The notes under the pieces: model-generated
What the model was told of the DNA's origin: nothing
Seen by the model: only the letters and a program-made list of their open reading frames with translations
The model's database searches: none
Program-made: the position numbers and the translations under genes
In this document: in pieces, positions 22,460-33,052 of the stretch
Numbering within the stretch: position 1 is the first letter of the stretch
Layout: each line of letters opens with the position of its first letter
Source of the DNA: Pseudozyma flocculosa PF-1
Taxonomy: Eukaryota; Basidiomycota; Ustilaginomycetes; Ustilaginales; Ustilaginaceae
DNA: 64,000 bases
NCBI RefSeq assembly: GCF_000417875.1
Contig: NW_006920871.1
Span: 603,239-667,238, forward strand
Direction of reading: 5' to 3'

Positions 22460-25400
22460 ATGGGCATCCTCAGGGACATCGGTCCAGACGCAGACGCTGG
22501 CACCCACCCAGAACCCATCATAGCAGAGAGCATCACACAGCCACCCGTCACCCTGCCCCCCGAAGACGCTCCCATCGACATACGCATCGACGACAATGGC
22601 ACGCTACCGCCAGACGACGCCCCGGTCCACCTCCCCGCATACTCCCCACACACCGCCCTGGGCGCTCCCATCGCAGACAGGCCACCCATCGAGCGCAAAC
22701 TCACCCCCGTCGGCAGCTACCCAATCCACCTCCCCGGAGCACTCTGGGAATCCGGCATCATGCTCAACCCAAACCTCTCCCTCCTCGACGTATGGGTAGA
22801 GCAGGACCCCCAGCCCGACGACGCCCCACCCGCACCACCTACCTCGTCCTCCCCCGTCGTCGCTGCCGCAGGATCGTCCACCTCCGAGGCCGCTGCAGCA
22901 GCTCCGCCCCCCATCGCACCGGCACCCCCGGTCGACGACTTCTTTGCTGCCAAACCGCACCCCGACGCCATGTTCGTCCCCGAGACCCTCGAATGGCGCC
23001 TCGTCGTCGAAGAGGCCAAACTCAGCAAGAGACCCAATCCGGACGACTCGATCTTCACTATCGATGCCCTCTTCGAGGCCTGCAACCTTCGTCCGCGCTC
23101 CGTCCGCGTCTATGAAACCGTGCCTACCACGCTGCCGGCCGCCGTGCAGCTCTACCCCGTCCGCAGTGGTGGCGGCTCGAACGCCGGCGCTGTCGGCGGC
23201 GAAGTCGTAGTGGAAGATTTTAACAGCCACAAGTGCTGGATCACCGGCCACCGCCTGCTGTCGAGCCCGCCAGACACCATCACCACCGTCATCGACCGCC
23301 GCATCCTCATCCGCTTCCGCGAAAACCGTCGGAGCGAGCCCGCCGTCGGCATGTCACCCCAGGAGACGTTCGTCCGCGCGCTGCGCGTCCTGGTCCGTGT
23401 CGTCGGCAATGCGGCCCACGGCGACACGCGCTCCATCGTCACCCATGGCGCCACCATGCGCCAGAAGCTGATCTACGACGACATAGTCCGCGACATCTTC
23501 GAGCAGCTGGGCTGGACCACCGCCGTCATCCCGACCGACGGGCGCGAGACGGTGAGGCCGACCGGGCCCGCTGACGGACCCGAGGCGTCGAGGAGGCTGC
23601 TACGCGCATGGATGGAGCTGCAACTCTGGCTTGCGTACGAGACCGAGCTGCTCAAGGCAGAGAACCCAGCATCGTCGATTCTCTCCCAGCCCAACCCAGC
23701 AGGCGCCATCATCACCAGCGTCATGACCAGAGACGCCAAGCTGCGGCTCAAGGAGCTGATCGACTATCGCAGCGACCAAGGTGAGCGGAGCGTTCAACCT
23801 GTAGGAACGCGGCTCCTCCTTCGGAATGTACTGACATGAACAAACACCTCTGCATGGTCCGAGAACTAATCAGTCGACCCGCGCTACAGCCAAGCCTCAC
23901 CTGCCACTCGACAGGCCTGCGACTTCCTCGGTCTTTCAGTCAGTAGCCGCGACGAGCTGGTCAAGTTTGCCTACCTGATCAAGCTCGAGACCGATGCGAA
24001 TCAGGCAGAGCTCCTGCTCACCTGCGTCGAGGCCATCCAGACCGGCCAGAGGCAGGATTCTCAGGTGCTCGGGGAGCTGCTCGCATACGAAAAGAGCCGC
24101 GGCCGCTTCACCACGCATGACCTCGACAAGGCCTACGGCCAACTGCAGCTGAGCGAGAGGGACCTCGGCGGCGCCGTCAGCAGAAACAAGATCCCGCACG
24201 ACTTCATCCTCGACTCGTACCGCGCTCGTCTGCGCGACGCGGCGGCTCGTGGCGACGCGTCCGACTACCACGGCGCCAAGGAGGCGCTCAAGGTCATCTC
24301 CCAATCTCTGGGCAGCCCGGACATGCTAGCCCACGCGTGCAACGCCATGTTCGAGATGGAGCTCGACCAGGCCTCGACGCTCCTCGAGGTCGGCCAGGAC
24401 TTTGACGACGTCACGGTGCTCGCCATCTACGATATCCGTGTGGGCGATGCCCCAGGCAAGACCGAGATGCTCCGCGACGCCCTCTTCAGCATCGCCGAGA
24501 GCCGCAAGAGCGAGTACCTGCGCTCCTTCCTCAGGACGGGCAAGAAGCCCGAGGAGACTCAGGCACACGACGCCTGGCAGCAGATGCCCTCGGCCGACCG
24601 TCCCGCCGGCATCAACAACATTGGCAACACGTGTTACCTCAACTCGGTGCTGCAATACTTTTTCACCATCCGCGAGATCCGCGAGCGTGTCTTTCAGCTG
24701 GCCGCCGCGACGTCCGGTACAGGCCAGCAACATGGGCACGATCCGGCTGCGGCGCTCGATTCCGTCAGCCGCAGTCGTAGAGTCGGTGGCCGCAAGGTGT
24801 CGGCGAGGGAGGTCGAACGGTCGATGCGGTTCGTGACGCACCTAGCGGAGCTGTTCCACCAGCTGATCCATACGCCCGACCTGGCCGTCACACCGAAGCG
24901 TGAGCTGGCCTACCTCGCATTAGTCTCCTCGAGGGTCGAAGAGGACGAGGCGGTCGCGGGCGGGGCCGCAGCCACGCCAAAAGTTGGTCCGAGCCAGACA
25001 ATCTTATCCGAGGAGCCGACGTCCATCTCGCCCGTCCAGGAGAAGTCGCTGCTGCCAGAGCCTTCGGAAGGCGAAGGCGCCACAGCAGCGTCTGTCGACC
25101 AGGCAGAGTCAATGGACCAGTCCGAGACTCAGATCACCGCACCACCGACCGGCACTGGCCCAGTCGATGGGGATCCGGCAGGCGAGGCAAATGCGGCGGA
25201 TGCTGCCGACGTCCCCTTGCCGCCGAGCCGATCGGTGACAATGGATGTCTCGTCCAGTCCACCGGCCGCGGACCCCGCAAGTATCGCCCTTCCGCCGAGC
25301 AGGGCCGCCACGGTCGCGGTGCCGCCCCCGCTTCCGCGCCGCCCAAAGCGCGCGGACACTCCCGCCGCACCGATGATTGCCAGCAGCAGCGATGCTGCGG

Positions 25401-26525
25401 TACCCCCGCCCGCTCGCCAGAACTCGCTGATGCAATTCGGCGCCCAGCAAGACGTCAGCGAGTGCCTGGACAACTGTCTCTTCCAGCTCGAGATCGCCCT
25501 GGCTGCCCAGAACAACGCCGTCGATGAGTCGCAAGGCGGCGCCGAGCTTCCGGCCGACACGGGCCGCATGGACGTGGACGACAACTCGGCGCCCCTATTC
25601 GAAGAGGCTTCGGCGGACGAGGATCTTCTGTCGAAGCTGTTCCTCGGCAAGACGTGCCAGCAGCTGGAGCTGGTCGAGCCGGATGCTGCCAAGGGGCCGA
25701 GCATCCACACCAAAAAGGAGGTCTTCAAGATCCTGCCCGTCGACGTGCTCGAGGAAGGCCGGGACCTGTACGACGGACTCGACGGCTTCTTTGACGAAGA
25801 GACGCTGATCGGCTCCGAGGGCAAGCCGGTGAGGCGCACAGTGACTCTGCTGGAACCGCCGCCGCTGCTGCAGATCCAGCTGCAGCGGGTGCAGTACGAC
25901 CGACAGACGATGCGGGCGTTCAAGTCGCAGGCGCACCTCGAAATGTACGAGACGCTCTACATGGACCGCTATCTCGATTTCGATCCGGCCGACCCCGAGG
26001 ATCAGGTGCGACTCGACAAGCGCAGGAGGTCGCGAGAGGCCCGGCGCAAGATTGCCGCGCTCCGGGCGAGGATGGCGGAGCTGCGGCCCAACGGCAAGCC
26101 GGCGATGTCGCAGAGCCTCCTCAACACGGAGCAGGTGCTCAAGGATCTGGCGCAGATTGCCCCCCTCGAGGATGGTGCCGGTGCTGGCTCATCGCAGATG
26201 GACACCAGCAGCGCCAGCGGCGGCGGCACGCCCGACATCCGCGGCGCCACCGACGCAGCCGACCAAGACGCAACGACGACGCCGGCGCCGCCGAGTGAGC
26301 CGCTCTCGTCGCTCATCACGCCGGACCTCCTGAGCTTCCTGCACGCCGAGTCGGACTCGGTCGTGTCTGAGATTTCGTCGAGCGAGCGGGCAATTTCGGC
26401 GCTCAAGGAGGAGATGACGTCGATCTGGACCGACGAGAAGCGCGCCGAGTACAGCCTGGCGGCGGTATTTATGCACCGCGGCGAGGCATCGCACGGCCAC
26501 TACTTCCTCAACCAACGCTGCCTCT

Positions 26526-26563
<38 letters not shown>

Positions 26564-26906
26564 GGGCAGCAGCAGCAAGGAGGGGAGGGGAAGTGGTTCA
26601 AGTACAACGACAATGTCGTCTCGGTGGCCGAGGCGAAGGACGTACTGAGGGACACGACGGGGGCTACGCCCTACCTCGTCACCTACGTACGTCGGGATCT
26701 GCAGGACCGACTGGGGCTGGTCGATACGGTTCGGAGAGTGCTTGATGAGCCGTCGGTCGTGGTGGATCGAGACGAGGTCGAAGTCGGTGCCAGCGCCGGT
26801 GGTGGAGGAGGGGGGGGGAGTGAGAGGAAGAAGGCGAGATTTTCGCCCCCCTCGGACGGCGGGGAGGGGATGCAGCTCGATAGTCTCATCGATCCCTCGC
26901 TCGACT

Positions 26907-26940
<34 letters not shown>

Positions 26941-27007
26941 GGTGGCGGTGGCGGCGCAGGAAGAGGGCCGACCACCCTCGACTGGGACTGGGATGGACGT
27001 ATCCTGA
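22460..27007 (+). CDS. UBP2: UBP2-type ubiquitin-specific protease
   Basis: Two exons, 22460-23780 and 23874-27007, join in frame (GTGAGC..CAG intron of 93 nt) to give 1484 residues; yeast Ubp2 is 1272. The ATG lies in ACCACCATGG. The N-terminal half is the Ubp2-specific region (DPRYSQASPATRQACDFLGL just after the junction). The Cys box is GINNIGNTCYLNSVLQYFF with the predicted nucleophile C694, and the His box is SHGHYFLNQR with H1316, followed by WFKYNDNVVS and YLVTYVR. QQDVSECLDN lies between them. The roughly 270 residues between the Cys box and QQDVSEC are largely a disordered Pro/Ser/Ala insert. In yeast Ubp2 removes Lys63-linked chains and opposes the ligase Rsp5 in membrane-protein sorting and mitochondrial control. 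Ala and Ser-Ala runs near the C-terminus come from (GCG)n and (TCGGCG)n repeats. Confidence 0.92.
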
Positions 27008-27659
27008 TTCCTCTCCTGCCGCTTCACACAGCATGCATGGTCAAGGGTGCTTTTGCCTCGCTTTGCCCGCTTCCTCGCTCTCACGAATCCAAAGCACGAT
27101 AGGCCGCAGCGCAGCACACAGGCGCGCCACCACCACGAGCACTGTCAGCATCGTCGTCATCGTCGACCCATTGCATTTGCGAGTGGCGAGCAGCATCTTG
27201 CGCCTTTTTCCTCGCGGAAACTGCGCGCTAGCTCTAGTTCTAGTCTAGTCTAGTCGTACACTGCCGAACGGGCCCTCACTTTGTGGGCTGTACGCGTCCA
27301 ACGAGACACGCACCTGCCCCCCGCACATCGGAACGCGCTGAATCGAGGGAGCGAGGTCGTCAGATGTGACAGAGAGAGGGGCCGGCGCATCCCGATCGTC
27401 GTCGTCGTCGTCGGTGTGCGAGGAGGGATAGGGCAAAGGAGATAGAGCAGCCGGGAGGACGCGCTGCAATCAAGGCAAGCCACAGGGGGAGGAGAGGAAA
27501 AGGAAAGTCCATGATTGCCCATCGATCGCCACGGCGAAAGGCGGAAACAGGCAGCAACGTGGGGTGGTATCAGGCGTCGGCAGAGTTGCGCATCCAGAGC
27601 CCAGGGGCAGGGGTGAATAGCAAGGAGGGCCGGCCTCCTCGCTCGTTCCGCCCTTCCGC
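27008..27659. other. Convergent 3' flanks of UBP2 and the sensor-like gene
   Basis: There is no coding-looking frame. A short tandem of CTAG-containing units lies at 27228-27254 and a (CGT)n run at 27396-27414. The region probably holds both transcription ends. Confidence 0.5.
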
Positions 27660-28931
27660 TCAGTGGTACTGGCCGCCTTGCTGCGGCTGCATGTTGACGT
27701 GTGCATGGGCCTGCGAGTACGGATCGGCACCGTACGGGTTGGCGCCGTCCGGGTATCCGGCGTTGTTGGGGTATCCGGCCTGTGCGTGGTGGGCGTCCGA
27801 GTACTGCTGCTGCATGGCCGAATCGTTGTAGCCGCCGTGGTAGCCGCCCTGGGCATCGCCAGCCATCGAGCCGCCCGTGTTCTGCGGGTACATGTCGTAA
27901 AACTGCCCGGGCTGCATCGCCGGCTGGTGGGCCATGTAGCCGGCGTCCATCCCGCCCGCAGCGTAGTGCGCGTCATTGACCGGGTAGCCGGGGGCGGCGG
28001 CCGCGAGCGCCGTGGTGCTGCCGGTGAACGAGTCGCGGCCCTTGAGGCTGGAGCCGTAGCCGCCGTCGTGGCCATTGTCCGAGTCCTCGCCCATGTCGAA
28101 GCCCGCACCGCCGGTCCGTCGCGCAGGCAGGGGCTGCATCGCGGCCGAGTCTGGGTCCTGCTTGAGCTCCGGCCACTTGATGTCGGTGTCGTTGTCGTCG
28201 AGGCCGTCGAAGCGCTTGCCGCCAAACTTCATGTAGAGGAAAACGAGCGCCGCGAGGATCAGCACACCGCCGGCAACACTGATGCCGATGATGAGGCCGG
28301 TGCTGACGCCGCCCGAGCTGCTGTCGGAAGAGGCGGTCTGCGAAGCAGCGGCAGCATCGCTCGACGAAGTAGGGTCCGCGGTCGGGGCAGCGACTGTCTG
28401 AGTGAGGAAAACGGTCGAGGAGGAGGCGGCAGCGGCGGCGGCACTCGATGCGCTAGCAAGGCTGGCAGAGCTGGCGCTGGCCAAGCTTGCGGAGCTGGAG
28501 CTGGCGGCGGCGGCAGAAGACTGGGATTCCTGAGCAGCTGACGCCGACTTGGACGCCGCTGCGGCGACCGAGCTCGAGGCGGCAGCGGCCACCGAGGAGG
28601 CGGATGCCGAGGCTCGAGAAGCCGAGGAAGAGGAAGCGGCGGCGGCCGAAGACGAGCTGGCGGCCGCAGCCGAGGTCGTGGTGGCGGCGGCGGCCCGCGA
28701 AGTTGACGTGACGTCCTCGGAAGAGTCGGAGGTAGATGAGGACTGCGACGTCGAGGAATCGGAGGTTTCTGAGGCCGAGGAGGGATCGTTGACACCACCA
28801 AGAAGTCGAGGAAGGAGGACGTGGGTGTCGCGGTTGACTAGGTGCTGGTGATGGTTTTGGTGATGCTGTGCCGCCTGAGCTGTGGCAAAGGAGAGAAGTA
28901 CGGCGAGCGCCAGCGTTCGTACGGACTTCAT
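27660..28931 (-). CDS. Mid2-like single-pass membrane protein with Ser/Ala-rich ectodomain
   Basis: One exon of 423 codons starts at the ATG at 28931. A signal peptide (basic n-region MKSVR, then LALAVLLSFATAQA, predicted cut near residue 20) leads into a His-rich segment and about 150 residues that are almost only Ser, Ala and Thr, which would be heavily O-mannosylated. One transmembrane helix (about 212-234, GLIIGISVAGGVLILAALVF) is followed by a basic stop (KFGGKRF), the conserved-looking DNDTDIKWPELKQD, and a Tyr/Gly/Gln-rich tail. This layout matches fungal cell-wall stress sensors of the Mid2/Wsc style, but no WSC cysteine domain is present. The role in wall-integrity signalling is therefore inferred from architecture only. 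A generic mucin-like surface protein is the alternative. Confidence 0.75.
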   Translation of the reverse strand: MKSVRTLALAVLLSFATAQAAQHHQNHHQHLVNRDTHVLLPRLLGGVNDPSSASETSDSSTSQSSSTSDSSEDVTSTSRAAAATTTSAAAASSSSAAAASSSSASRASASASSVAAAASSSVAAAASKSASAAQESQSSAAAASSSSASLASASSASLASASSAAAAAASSSTVFLTQTVAAPTADPTSSSDAAAASQTASSDSSSGGVSTGLIIGISVAGGVLILAALVFLYMKFGGKRFDGLDDNDTDIKWPELKQDPDSAAMQPLPARRTGGAGFDMGEDSDNGHDGGYGSSLKGRDSFTGSTTALAAAAPGYPVNDAHYAAGGMDAGYMAHQPAMQPGQFYDMYPQNTGGSMAGDAQGGYHGGYNDSAMQQQYSDAHHAQAGYPNNAGYPDGANPYGADPYSQAHAHVNMQPQQGGQYH

Positions 28932-29145
28932 ATTGGCAGAATGTCGAGCTGGGGAAGGGATGCGCGATGGATGTGCGTCGAGCTGTTGTGAGGCGGGTCG
29001 AGCGGGCTAGCAGCTAAAAAGAGAAGGTGGCCCTATCGCGGGATGCGCTAGCAGAGGAGCAGAGCAAGGTGGAGACGCGATCCGGAGCTGCGAGTGGTGG
29101 CAAAAGATTGGGTGCGGGTGACGATCTCCGGGATCGCGTGCCGTG

Positions 29146-29187
29146 CGGGGAGGGGATGGGAGGGGAGGGGAGGGGAGGGGATGGGGA
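29146..29187 (+). repeat. G-run tract with quadruplex potential
   Basis: At least six runs of four G are separated by one or two bases, in a GGGGA-type pattern. It sits about 220 nt upstream of the sensor-like gene's ATG, with the G-rich strand as template for that gene. Confidence 0.7.
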
Positions 29188-29383
29188 GTGTAGAACTGGT
29201 TTTGACACGTATGCAGGTCGGCGCAGCGAGAGCGGAGAGGCGCGTGAAGAGGAGGGCGGAGGCACTACGGTGCCTAGACGGTTGGAAGTGCGTGCGTGTT
29301 GCAGGTGATCGCAGCCCGAGGAGCGAGTGGAATGGATAGCAGGGGTAGGGTGGTGGAAGAGGTCGTGGTACAGATGATGGTAT

Positions 29384-29420
29384 TGGTGGTGGTGGTGGTG
29401 GTGGTGGTGGTGGTGGTGGT
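29384..29420 (+). repeat. (GGT)n trinucleotide repeat
   Basis: About 12 tandem GGT units lie in non-coding DNA upstream of the sensor-like gene. Confidence 0.85.
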
Positions 29421-29781
29421 CGTTGGCTGGATCGTGTGCAACCGAGCGAGGTGCGAGAGCGGAGCAGTGTGGCTGCGCTGATGATGGATGGCACCGTCTG
29501 GCGGTGTTGGGCTCGGTGTTGGGCGCGCGGAGCTGCTTGGGGGCGTGCAGGGAGGCGAGCAGAGGGGCCGCTGGGCCCCCTCGAAACTCGCCAGCCTGCA
29601 CGGCGCAATACAAAAGTCAGATTGCGGCCGCCTCGTTGGGATTACGATTAATTTGAATCGTGGCATGGCATGGCCTGGCTGGGCTGGCTTCAATTGCCCC
29701 AGCTTGCGCTTCGCTTGAAAGGGGGACCACCCCCCCTTTTTTGCGCCTTCGCCCGCCGGGTTTCAGAGAAGCGTAGAGCGA

Positions 29782-29870
29782 GCAAGCAAGCAAGCAAGCA
29801 GGCGAGCCAGCGACACGGTAGGCACCCACTTGGCCTTAAGCTTTGGCGCAAGCAAAGCAAGCAAGCAAGG
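29782..29870 (+). repeat. Two clusters of GCAA/AAGC tetranucleotide repeats
   Basis: Five GCAA units occur at 29782-29801, and a looser AGCAAGCAAGG cluster at 29848-29870. Related GCTTGCTT sequence in opposite orientation follows near 30067-30090. Confidence 0.7.
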
Positions 29871-31347
29871 CAGGTCATGGTCAACGACGCCCACCACAGC
29901 GGCGAGCGAGCGGGCGATCCGAGGCACACTACGCTTCACGCAGCCAGGCAGGCGGGCCGTTAACGACCTCGTCAGGCCAGCAGCCCCTTTTCGCTGCCTT
30001 CATCGAGGCGACGCCCATCCTCTGCTTGCCTGCCATGCCTTCTTGGCCTACGTTGGCTGCTTGGCCTGGCTTGCTTAGCTGCTTGCTTCTCTCTTGCTCC
30101 CCCGTTGCGCCCGCCTGCCCATGTACCCGGCTGCACGCCGAGCCAAAAGGCAGGCGAGGTGCAGGCGGCCAAGCGGCTGAGCAGCTGAGCAGCGGATCCC
30201 TTGCCCCTCTCTGCTTGCCCGCTTGGCAAGCCCCCCGCTCCGTTTGCGAAACCGGCGCGAGCATGGTCGGTCAAAAATCTCGAGTCCCGAGGTCCCCCAG
30301 CCGGCCAGCAGGCCACGCAGCGGGGCTCATCGGCCCAAAGTCGATCGACAGCGCGTCGGTGGGGCCTCGCTCGCTTGCTGTTGCCAGGCCAGGCTCAGGC
30401 CAGACGTGCACGAGACCCACGATGACCCTTGCGCCGTTGCTGGTTGCTGCTGGTCGATCCCCTTTGTGTGTCGCACGCTCGACCCGCCGGCAGGTGTCTC
30501 TCTTCTGTCTGGCCTGCCTTCCCTCCCTCGCTCGGGTGCATCGCCGAGGTCTCCGCCGGCGGAAGTACGTGTTGGCCGCCAAAGATGAAGCGGCGGAACG
30601 AAGAGTGAGCCTGACCCTTGCTTGAGCCGCCCGCGCTCGGCGGACATCTCGCCGGCGTCGCATCGCCGATTTTTGCGAGTTGCGAGTTGCGACGTCCGTA
30701 GCCTCGCAGTCGCCCGGCTCCCGAATCCAGGACGAGGGCGTAGGCGTTACGCACGATTCGCTGCGATGGGGCAATGGTGCAGCCGGGAGCCGCTCAGCAT
30801 GTTGCGTAGAGTAGCAGAGTAGGCAGGGAGTGCCGTACATAGCACGACTGCACCGGCGAATCGAGGCGGAGCAGTGCTCTGCGCGTCTCGACGACAGATG
30901 GAGAACCCGAGAATCTGTCTGGGCTAGGCTACTGAGAATGCCGACGAAAACTGTCTCATACGGCTTTCCTTCACTCCATGAAAATCTATCTGATCTCTCT
31001 GGCTGAGTCGAGGCCGTGCCCATGGCGGCCGTTCCACCTGCACCCCTCGACTTTGCGAAAAAGAGTCGATCAGGGAGCTGAACTCGTATAGCGGGTCCTG
31101 CAGATCGTGTATGGCCAAATCGAAATTCCTTTTCTTCGCCGCAAACCAAGGTGGCACCGGAAGCCGCTCGGCGTCTGCCTTCTCTTTCTTGGGCCGCGTT
31201 CGGTGGTCGGACCATCCTTGCTCTTGCCCTCCTTTTCGCATACCGAATCGAGTACCACGAGGTGCCTTGCACCAACCTTTCCTTCCCACCGTCACCACTT
31301 GACCCTCGATCCCCACCTCGACGACCGTCCCCGCCGTGCTCCACACC

Positions 31348-32645
31348 ATGTCCGCGCCACCGCCCGCCCGCCCGGCCACGGGTCGAGCTCGTGCCGGCTC
31401 TTTGAGCGACGCCATCTCCCAGGTGCCCCAGAACGCCAACTCCCAGGACGAGGCCAGCGCCGTCTCGGCCGTCACGGGCAAGCAGCAGTCCGAGGCCAGC
31501 GCCGACGCCAAGCGCCAGGCGGGCGGCTGGAGCGTCGACCGCGAAGACATCCACCAGAGCCGCGGCCTCGTCCTCGACATCCTCACCTTCCGCTGGATGA
31601 CGGCGCCCGTCTCGTCGGCAAAGCTCGCCAGCATCTTCATCCTGAGCTACCTGCTCTGCAACCTCCTGGGCGACGAGGAGCGCAACCCCTTCCGCCCGTT
31701 CCTCTTCATCACGCACCAGGTCCCCAAGTCGCAGGTGCTCGTCGACACGACCTCGGTCGCCGCCGCCACGTCCTCGATCCGCCAGGCCATCCAGTCGGTG
31801 TGGTCGCGCAGCGGCGATGCCGACCTGGTGCGCTACCAGAAGGGCTACAACGACCTCAAGTTCCTCGTCTTCTATGTCATCGTCTTCAGCTTTATCCGGC
31901 AGACGACGACCCTCTACTTTTTCAAGCCGTTTGCCAAGTGGTGGGGCATCAAGGGCGAGTCGAAGCAGGCGCGCTTCACCGAGCAGGGCTACGCCGTCCT
32001 GTACTGGGGCAGCGCCGCCGCGTTTGGCCTCTACGTCATGTCGTTCCAGGAGAGCTGGTGGTACAACCTCGAGCACCTGTGGCTCAAGTACCCGCACTGG
32101 CAGATGCGGCCCGACCTCAAGCTCTACTACCTCCTCCAGTTTGCCTACTGGCTGCAGCAGGCCCTCGTCATGCTGCTCCGCCTCGAGAAGCCGCGCAAGG
32201 ACTACTACGAGCTCATCGCCCACCACCTCGTCACCCTGTGGCTGATTGGTTGGTCGTACCTCATCAACCTCACCATGATTGGCACCACCGTCTTTGTGTG
32301 CATGGACATCCCCGACACGTGGCTCGGCATGGCCAAGGCGCTCAACTACATGCAGCTCGACACGCTCGCCACCGGCGTCTTTGCCGTGTTCATGGTCATC
32401 TGGACCTACTTCCGCATCTACCTGAGCGCAAAGACGCTCGTCTCGGTGTGGTTCCAGTTTGACCTCATCCCCTCCTGGACGCGCGAGTGGAACCCGGAAA
32501 AGGGCTGGTGGCTCGTCCCCTGGATGAAGTACCAGATCTTTGCGCCCCTCTTTATCCTCCTCCTCCTCAACATCTTCTGGTACTATCTCATGTGGCGCAT
32601 CATGATCCGGTGAGTGGCGGGCGCGTCGTGGGGTCCAGGTCTGGC

Positions 32646-32676
<31 letters not shown>

Positions 32677-32824
32677 GCTGATATCGAGTGGCCCTTGGCT
32701 CGTTTGGCCCTTTGATCTCCGGATACGAATCTGCAACAGGGCGCTCCGCGGCGTGGTTGCCGACGAGCGGGAAGAGGGCGAGGACGACGAAGAGGAAGTC
32801 GAGGAGACCAAGAAGGACCAGTAG
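31348..32824 (+). CDS. LAG1: LAG1/LAC1-type ceramide synthase
   Basis: Exon 1 (31348-32609) encodes almost the whole protein. A 130-nt intron with a GTGAGT donor leads to a short exon (32740-32824) that encodes ALRGVVADEREEGEDDEEEV and a Lys/Gln end, giving 448 residues. Reading through the donor would stop at once and lose this acidic tail. Several membrane helices surround the Lag1 motif: DYYELIAHHLVTLWLIGWSY holds the paired catalytic histidines H292 and H293, followed by MDIPDTWLGMAKALNYM. The enzyme joins a fatty acyl-CoA to a sphingoid base in the ER. The acidic C-terminal tail matches the known phosphorylated tail of fungal ceramide synthases. The intron contains a (GGC)n run. Confidence 0.95.
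32643..32680 (+). repeat. (GGC)n repeat in the LAG1 intron
   Basis: About 12 GGC units with one interruption lie between the donor and acceptor of the only LAG1 intron. Confidence 0.8.
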
Positions 32825-33052
32825 CGGCAGCCGCGCGTTCCCAGCGCGAAGGTGGGGTCGAGGGCAGCCCGACCGGCGGCCTGGCCCCTGTATGGCCGGC
32901 CGCGGATCCGCCGTTGGCCGACCGGCATAGATGCGATTGGCTTGTGAATGGATCGATGTCGTCTGGATGCGTTGCGTTTGCTCGCTTCCATGCCCGATGG
33001 GCGTGCACGGATTCAGATGGCTTGCTTGTGTAGTGCGGCCGAGAGGGCGCCT
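32825..33052. other. Convergent 3' flanks of LAG1 and SLD5
   Basis: Only 228 nt separate the two stop codons. No gene is seen. Confidence 0.5.

Larger units (their letters stand above)
28932..31347. other. Intergenic 2.4 kb between divergent sensor-like gene and LAG1
   Basis: No convincing gene is present. The left part (28932-29600) would be the promoter of the minus-strand sensor-like gene and is rich in G-runs and GGT repeats on the plus strand. The middle holds GCAA/AAGC-type short repeats. The right part (about 31100-31347) is the C-rich leader of LAG1. Long frames on the minus strand across 30271-32991 are antisense shadows of LAG1. Confidence 0.5.

Noticed and set aside
21508..23839. 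Long frames reading through the N gap
   Set aside because: Codons made of N are always read as open, so the apparent length has no meaning.
30271..32991. 906-codon minus-strand open frame opposite LAG1
   Set aside because: It overlaps the well-supported ceramide synthase. Its Arg/Glu/Asp/His-rich make-up is what the antisense of a GC3-biased gene gives, and there are no motifs.
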